Below are positions 56,952-64,000 of a stretch of 64,000 nucleotides of DNA, one piece after another. Origin of the DNA: Voacanga thouarsii (taxonomy: Eukaryota; Streptophyta; Magnoliopsida; Gentianales; Apocynaceae); contig JANUWF010001179.1 of the NCBI GenBank assembly GCA_026120185.1, forward strand, positions 1,777,501 through 1,841,500, in the 5' to 3' direction. The stretch's first letter is position 1, and the number at the start of each line of letters is the position of its first letter. Below the pieces are notes generated by a model. It did no database searches. It was not told where the DNA came from and saw only the letters and a list, made by a program, of their open reading frames with translations. The translations under genes were made by a program, and so were the position numbers.

Positions 56952-57333
56952 TAGGCCATCCAATATACTTGTTCTATTAACAAGCATCCACGTGTTAACT
57001 TTTGAGTATCATAATACTCACAAATGTGAAAAGTATAGCCTAATGAGATCAGGAAGTCTAACACGTGCTAATCTTAACACATTAATGATGTCCTATCTCA
57101 TTAATACTACGACTAGGGATTATTTAAGTGATAACACAATACAGTATAGTAGGAATCTCACATCATGATCTCTAAGTATGATTTTCTTAACACAGTGTTG
57201 TACTAGGGACTTTATCTAACTGTTAGTTTACATGGAAGTAAAGAAGACAAAGTAAAAGATAATGCCTTGTATTATAAAATAAATGTGTCATATACAAAGT
57301 ACAAGTGATTGCCTCTAGGGTATAACACTAACA
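56952..57333 (-). mobile_element. LTR fragment of a third Copia family
   Basis: On the minus strand from 57333 it starts TGTTAGTGTTATACCCTAG, an Angela/Tork-type LTR start. It runs AT-rich to 56952, where the element B 3' LTR begins. Element B probably inserted into this LTR. The rest is not found directly on B's left side because that side is rearranged. Confidence 0.6.
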
Positions 57334-58332
57334 AATATCTATCAGTTTGAGAGGAATTTCATAAAAATTGCTTTTCCAACCGTGCTATATCCATTATATT
57401 TGCTAATAAACTATTCTTCTATAATCCTGATAGCAACAATACTATGGATTTGGAAAAGTTAGGTTGGCAACATATGAATGTTGCATTTGTTACTTTACTT
57501 CTTATCATTTGGAACTGAAAAATGCATAGACATAAGCAGCATATTGAATTATTTTGATATTTTCAGATATTTTTCTACTAAGTTTTTTAAGATTTCTATC
57601 TAAATTCAAATTAATTTATTAGATAAGTAGAAAATATTTTATTTTCTTTATCTAACTTCAGTCTTTTTCAGTCCAGAATACTTGTACATTATGAATGTTC
57701 AACATATTTTGATTAGTTATAGTTACAGAATATGTGAAGTTCAAGTTTCAATTTTTAGTTTATTATTCAAGTTATTAGAATTTATATTGTTTGGGGCGAT
57801 TACTTCATTTTCAACCTTAGACAAAGTTATTTGATGTAAGCTTTATCAATAAATAGTGTATTCCTACAAATAGTTCCATGCTATTATAGAGATGCCACAT
57901 TAGAGCTTAGGATTTTTAGATAACATATTAGATCTTCATTTGTTAACTTTTACTGGTTGTCATGCCACTCATTGGGAAGTGGGAGATATTTTTAATCTTC
58001 ATGCTAGTTTGATTTGTAGATTGCAAAATAGGGAATGATAATTCTAGGAATTTATAATATCAGAATTCCTAGAGGCTTTTGTTGAATAATTGTAGAATAT
58101 TAGCTGCTGGAAGATAGAGCATTACAACTTTTGATATTACCTAAAACATGTAAACAGAAACTTCAATTGGGAAACTATTCTTGACTAAAAAATGCTCCCA
58201 TCCTTCACACATTACACAACAACAAATAAGGTTCAAAAGCTTAAATATTAAACAATGTTGGACAACCTTGAGTGTTCAAAAGCTCAATTGGAACATTATG
58301 GCTATGAAGTATGGAAGACAATTGATTGGATC
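57334..58332. other. no gene recognised
   Basis: AT-rich, with no convincing frame. The open frame at 58181-58408 runs into the solo LTR and is fortuitous. Its flank continues at 61542-61680. Confidence 0.5.
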
Positions 58333-61300
58333 TGTAATACCCCGCCCAAAACCACCTTTGGCTATGGGAAAAAGTTATGCATTGCATAGCATCTTGCATT
58401 TTATGTGATAGCTAGAATAATTTTATTTGCATGATGCATGTGAATTTTTCCGTTGCTCTTGCATTTGAATTAATTGATGTGAAATAGTTGTGTTGTTAAA
58501 GATTTGGTTAAGGGAGGTTTGGTCGAAGATTTTGAAGGATGAGTATTGGGGTGGTAAGAACTTCTTGTAGAAAAATTAGTATTGGAGTTGTTTTGGAATA
58601 GCGGGGAGGTTGGTGATTACCTTTGGTGACCCGAGTTCGAATCCTACCTTTTGTGAAGTAAGTTTCTCTTCTTGAAATTCTTTTCTTTAGACCGTTTCTT
58701 ATCTTGGCCGAAAAAGAATCTAGCTATCCTAGAGAAATTTTAGTATTTTTACTCCAAGGAAATAAGTTTCCATATTTATTTCCTAAATTCAAGGACTTGG
58801 ATGTGAATAAAGTTCACCTTTAATTTTCAGCTTGTGTTCCTTAGGATTTTCGAAAAAACCCTAGCTAGTAATTAAAATATTAGCTTGATTTTAGTTAGAT
58901 AGATGTTGCCATGGATAGGTGGAATTAATGAATCCTTTTCCTAGTAGGAAATCTTGTTGATTTTAATCCTAGAATGTTAGCTAAAAAAATATGGAAAAAA
59001 ATTCCAGCAAGTGCCGCCATCTTGGAGCACCTTTAGCTCAATCCAAACTCTTCTAGGACTAGAGGAAATCTTATCCAAATCCTTGATAAAACCAAATTTT
59101 ATTCGAATCCAAATTCAACTAGGATTTCTTCCTTTTCCTAGCTGAATTTCGGCAGCTTTGAATCTACATAAGCTGTCCGAAATTCCAGCTCCTTTAGCTA
59201 CAATCCAACTCTGAAAATCCTAGCTCAAACCACCTAGAATACTCCTTAATAATTCAACTACCCTAGCTGCACAAAACCAGAATTTCTAGCACCAAAAATT
59301 ACTGATTTTCGGCAGCTTGGAAACCAGAAAAATTCGGCCAGCTTGCACAGAATTTTCGTCCAGCTGTGCACTCCAAAACCCACGAAATTTTGCACTCCAA
59401 AACCTACCAAAACTCCTTGTTGATTAAGCCAATATCAGCGCCCAAAACCCTCACCTTTTCCCTGAAAATTTCGGCAGAATTGCAGCTTGAACAATCCAGA
59501 TTTTATTCTCCTCTTGTTCAGCGATTTTCACAGCACTTGCACAGGATTTTCAGTCATCAAAACTCACTCAAATTCTTCTTTGTTTGGTCCAAAATTCTGA
59601 ACACATTCAGCCCTTCCTTTGAGCTGTGTTTCGGCCAGCTTAGGCGAGCAAATTACAGAATTTTTCCCTCCATAAAACTCCCCTAAAATCGGCAGCAAGG
59701 AGGCGCGCGCAAGCTGAAATTTCGCTCTTGCTGTCCAAGAAACCTAAAGCCATTAGGAGTCTTTCTAAACATCACCATCTAACCCTAAACCAATCTTCTC
59801 TAACTTTAAATCATAACCACTGTTTACCCTCTCCATTCTACGCGAAAATTTCAGCAACTCCTCTCTGCAAATTTTCGAAAATACAAGAGTTGTTCCAAGC
59901 AAAAATTGCACACACCTTAAGGTAAGCACAAATCCTTTCAACCTCTTGATGCCATTTTCTCTAATAATTCTTTTCTCTTTCTTCTACCCTTAAATCACGC
60001 CCTATAGAGACTGATTTCCTCTTCTTCCTAAATTTCGATCAACTGAAGCAAATGAGGTAGCTTCTCTCTTCTTCTCAAGCGAACTCGGGACGATCACCAT
60101 AGGAACATCGAAACCTCATTACCCGGTAGTTGCAAGGTAAGGGAATACCCTCCCTTGATGTCGAAAGTAAAGTTTAATGGTGTTTATTAGCGGGATAAAC
60201 ATGTGGTCGTAGTATTTGATCTTTGGGGATTGAATAGTTTACTTGGAATTAAATAGGAGATTGCGAATTGTTACGGAAATAAATGGGATTAGAGCATGTT
60301 TGAATTAATTGAGACCCAGATCATGATATTATATGGTTTAGATCAGGAGGATAATTGAGGAAAGCCAGCTGTGATTTTTATCTCGTTATCTGAGGGATAT
60401 CAAGTAAGTCCTTGCATAAACTCTTTTATTAAATGTTGTGATGGTAAGTCCTTCTATAAACTGTTTTGTTAAAGGTTGTGATGGCAAGTCTATGTTGTGA
60501 AGCTTTGTAAAGCTATTGTTAAACTGTGTTTGCTTGGGTTGTAAACGTGGATATTTACTCTTTAAACGGTTTTGTCAAACTAACGGTTTTTAGCAAGAAA
60601 ACTATTCTTTTTCTTAAATTTTTAGAAATCTCTTTTAAAGAAAACCACGTTTTACAAAGCCAAGGTTTGAAAATATTTTGAATCAGGAATTGACGGATAT
60701 GTTCGTTGAGTACTCAATAAGGGTAGACTAACAATACTAGTCTTGGAGGGTTAGCGTAAGTCTTCTGCGCGGAGGCCACCTCCGTAAGATGAACTCGCTT
60801 GAAAAGGCGACAGTGTTGGTTGGTCGAGCCGATCCGAGCTAGCATTATGCCTGAAAGGTATTATTTATATTCCCGGCATGGACACCTGGATGGTTTTGTT
60901 GAGTGTAGAGATGGAGGAGTATCTCACCCGGTGGGCTGTACACTCACCTTGATCAGAACGCCCAACGTGTGGTAATCTGGTCCGGACAAGGTGCACAAAG
61001 TGTGGTGCCTTGGCCAATTTGTTCTCATGGAGCCCAACGTGTGGTGACATGATTTTTATCCGAGTGGAGGATTTATTTTGTACAAAATGTGACAATGAGA
61101 AAAACCCACTCCTTGAGAAAAGAGATTGTTTATGACTTGCCAAATTATTTTTACAAATGTTTTACACTTTGCATACACGAACTATTTATAAACACCATGT
61201 GCACACACAGGAATTACTGAGATTTATTCTCACACTGTTTTACACCATGTTTTCAGGAGATAGACTGTGCTGAGTTAGCGGGACATGTAATAGTTGGAGC

Positions 61301-61541
61301 TTTTGCTATTTTCTCTATCCGTTCTAGGAGACATTTATTGCTTATGCTTCTAAACAATATTTTGTTTTATTCCGTTTTGCTCCAAGTTGAGCCTGATGTA
61401 ATAAGAATATTTCCTGATTTATCTAAGTTGATCCTTTTGGAGATTCCCTTTATATTTTATACCTTGTTCTAAAGACCCCTTGTCCTACGGGACGGGGCGA
61501 CATCCCCGCCCTTTTAGGGTACGTAGTCGTGGGGTGTTACA
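58333..61541 (+). mobile_element. solo LTR, Tekay/Del-like Gypsy (copy 4)
   Basis: TGTAATACCCCGCCC...GGGGTGTTACA, 3209 bp, with a perfect TSD, GGATC, at 58328-58332 and 61542-61546. It has an intact B-box-like GAGTTCGAATCC (58633-58644), a GTAAGTCCTTGCATAA block (60414) tandemly repeated once (about 41-bp unit), the palindrome TTGAGTACTCAA (60716-60727), three AA(C/A)GTGTGGT repeats (60962-61046) and the GACGGGGCGACATCC end block (about 61490). It is shorter than copies 2 and 3. Confidence 0.82.
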
Positions 61542-61680
61542 GGATCCCCTGAAACAACTCAACTAAATGCAAAAGAAGGTTACCTTAAGAAAAAATATAA
61601 AGGACAAATCGTCACTACTTAAGTGTCCCTGTAGATGAAATGCAAGTTGAAGAAAGAATAACAACTCATGTACATTCTTC

Positions 61681-62910
61681 TGTTAGGGATATGCCCTAGA
61701 ATCAATTTGTACTTATACTATTGTCATTATGTATTACATAATAATATGAGGTATTTTTTTCCATAAATAGTGCATTTAGTTTTGTGGTCATCAAGTATGT
61801 GACTTGATAAATTCTATATTTTGACGTTGTCTAAAGTTGTCTTTAACCAGATAATAAATTAGACTGCTGTTAAATTTAGAATAAATCAAGGAGATGAATA
61901 TGATTGATAATAAAGGAATTTGCCCCTCTCAATTACGTGAGAGATACCTATGAGCCCCTTGATAAGTTAGACTGTTAAAATGTATGGTCGTGCTCAAATA
62001 TATCAATTTGAAATATTAACATCATTTGTTTGAATAGTCTACATGAGATCAAGAAATAATTGATTAAGCTTAACAAGGATGACATGCTCGGTGCCTTATA
62101 CTTTATCTGGATATCGTGTGATAAAATGACTAAATATAAAGTTATGATTTGGTTCAAAAAGATCACTGATATTCATTTAACCTGGATAGTTATAATATTT
62201 TGCTAAAAACCACTTATAACTTGTGGGCTATTTAAATATGATTTGGATACACTACCAGTGTTAAATAAACCTATAGGGTCACACAATAAGTGAATTTGTT
62301 AGGTTATTTTTCTAATAACCAGGTTTGATGAATATAGAAATATGTCTAAATTAATTGAACCTAGAAAATTGACCAGATACAATGAATTTGGAAATATATC
62401 CACATTCGATATATCTGGCTAATGTTCAGATTGTAAGAATCTGACTTGGTAAATTAATTAGTTAAATTATCGAGTAATGACGAATCTTATCATATCTATT
62501 TTAATTTAATTTGAATTTAAAATAAAATATGATAAGATATTATCAGAGTTTGACTCCAAGAGGTTCGGGTGGTTTTAAAAGAAAACCCTAGCCGTCTTCT
62601 CAAGGGTGCTTTCTATTAATATTTGTACCTTCATTTACCAAGAAAATTCAAGCCTCTCAAACTCTAGGCATTGGCACTCCCGGGGTAATGAGTCGGTTCA
62701 CCATGTGTATCTGATAAAGAGCGTTCGTACATTACAACGTTTGATGATCGTTCAAGTTACACGTACGACAGCAAAATTAGAATCCAAATATCATGATTAT
62801 GTCAAACATAGGTAATTTTATAATCCCTAAATCGTCTTAATCGTTTGGCTTGGATCCTCGAAAGGGATTCATAGATGTTTTTTGCGTTTAGAAGTCCACA
62901 AATCCTAACA
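61681..62910 (+). mobile_element. solo LTR, Copia-type family E
   Basis: TGTTAGGGATATGCCC...AATCCTAACA, 1230 bp, with 7-bp inverted termini (TGTTAGG/CCTAACA) and a perfect TSD, TCTTC, at 61676-61680 and 62911-62915. A donor-like ATAGGTAATTTT lies near its end (about 62810). The family is not otherwise represented in the window. Confidence 0.85.
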
Positions 62911-62915
62911 TCTTC

Positions 62916-63359
62916 ACTTTCAGCAGCAAGTTGATTTTTGTTAACCTTTTTAAATTCCAAAAACTACATTAAGGAAAAATAATAATATGATGACATAAAA
63001 GATAATTTGAGCAACAAAAATTTTTAGTTTACCTGTCCATAACAAGTTGATTCAAGTCAGTTAAAGATGGGGTCCTCTAAAATTCATGTGTTTGATCAAA
63101 AGTTGGTCATCAGATACGATGATAAACATTCTCACTACTCTTGTTTTTTCAATAATTGTAGATAGATGTAATATTACTAGTCACACAATAGTATGCCAGA
63201 AAGTCTTTTACAGTGTTATGAATATGTACTAATAACTCAAAAAAATGTCTCCCTTCAAAGGTGTGTATTGTGTATATCAGTTTATAATAACTCATGGGTT
63301 TCTCTTGGTTATAAAATTAATGCCTAGGGGCTTGTGTTGTCAAGCTTGGAAACTTTGAT
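62916..63359. other. no gene recognised; region 5' of the hAT fragment
   Basis: AT-rich and non-coding. It may include the 5' untranslated part or intron of the hAT element. No terminal inverted repeat was identified. Confidence 0.5.
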
Positions 63360-64000
63360 ATGGAACTAATTATGTCTTTTTCACTAATTATAGAGATGGA
63401 TACATTGTTACCTCTACCACAAATTGATGAATTGCAGCAAGAGTTTATTAAACTTGAAAGTGACTCAGATAATGAAAGTGTTGAGATGGTTGGAAATGAT
63501 AGAAAGGGTACAAAATCACATGATTCTTCTAGCACTCAAGCAGGTGAGAAACGTAAAAGAAAGCTCACAAGTAATGTTTGGTAATACTTTGACATACTTC
63601 TAATTGATGAAGATGGAAAAGAAAGATACAAGTGTAAGAAATGTGGCCAAACATATCTTTCAAGTAGCAAATATGGAATGGGTAACCTAAAAAAACATAT
63701 TAAGAAATGTCATAGGATTGATATTAAGGACATAGGACAAATGCTCATTGAATCTAGTGGTGGAAGCATAAATGCTAGATCTAGGAGATTCTATCAAGCA
63801 AAGTTTAGAAAGTTGTTGATTAATATTGTGATGCAACATGATTTGCCTTATCTTTTGTGGAATATGAGGGCATTAGTGCTGTATTTTCCTACTTAGAGCC
63901 TGATGTGTCTTATATTAGTAGGAATACTGCCAGGCAAGATATTAAGAATATGCATACTGATTATATTGCTAAGATAACTTTTTAGCTTAAATAATGTCCT
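63360..64000 (+). pseudogene. hAT-superfamily transposase fragment with BED zinc finger (broken, runs off the window)
   Basis: From ATG 63360, an acidic N-terminus is followed by a basic KRKRKLTSNVW. A TAA (63584) then interrupts the BED finger, which continues YFDIL, KERYKCKKCGQTYLS and NLKKHIKKCHR, the C-x2-C...H-x4-H ligands. RRFYQAKFRKLL and HDLPY follow; then a one-step frameshift moves the reading to VEYEGISAVFSYLEPDVSYI, typical of Ac/RICESLEEPER-type transposases, with stops at 63983 and after. The catalytic core would lie beyond 64000. Because of the stop and frameshift it is a transposon relic, not a domesticated gene. Confidence 0.8.

Noticed and set aside
58181..58408. A 75-codon frame running into the solo LTR at 58333.
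   Set aside because: When the LTR and one TSD are removed the frame does not continue open, and it has no domain.

Overview
The window is angiosperm (probably eudicot) nuclear DNA from a repeat-dense, probably heterochromatic region. It is AT-rich and has no intact host gene, rRNA or tRNA gene. Almost every base can be placed in nested LTR retrotransposons or other transposon debris. Family names are assigned from recognised motifs, not from database searches.

Layout. 1-5.8 kb holds LTR fragments, a solo LTR (1443-3210), an endogenous caulimovirid-like fragment with RT and RNase H pieces head to head (about 4214-5283), and one end of a CACTA-type DNA transposon (to 5771). 5.8-10.1 kb is a 464-bp direct duplication split by a 3.4-kb solo LTR. 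10.2-26.7 kb is a minus-strand SIRE/Maximus-like Copia element: gag, protease, integrase, RT, RNase H and an extra 3' ORF, all decayed. That extra ORF is split by a non-coding LARD-like element (12852-19098). 26.7-56.9 kb is Angela/BARE-like Copia element B (plus strand). It is interrupted by two Tekay-like Gypsy solo LTRs, a family-A solo LTR (itself split by a LARD solo LTR), and a complete related Copia element A (45165-54422) lying exactly between the RT and RNase H segments of B. 57-64 kb holds an LTR fragment, a fourth Tekay-like solo LTR, a Copia solo LTR and the 5' part of a decayed hAT transposase with a BED zinc finger.

Insertion order read from nesting and 5-bp target-site duplications (TSDs): B is oldest. 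SIRE, two Tekay-like solo LTRs, the family-A solo LTR and element A then entered B. LARD copies later entered SIRE and the family-A solo LTR. Eight solo LTRs are present; seven have perfect TSDs or, in one of the eight, a single substitution class of mismatch (see entries). Unequal LTR recombination has therefore been frequent. All coding copies carry stops, frameshifts or catalytic substitutions, many of the G-to-A/C-to-T type.

Most interesting signal. The LTRs of the two Angela-like families contain a short open frame starting M-R-R-S-R-R-L-like. It ends in phase 1 at a splice-donor-like GT. An acceptor AG lies exactly two bases before the gag ATG, so splicing would fuse the LTR-encoded basic leader in frame to Gag and remove the primer binding site. 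The same leader regions carry repeated stem-loops that appear to covary between families. The Tekay-like LTRs carry tRNA-like A/B-box sequences and a conserved palindrome.
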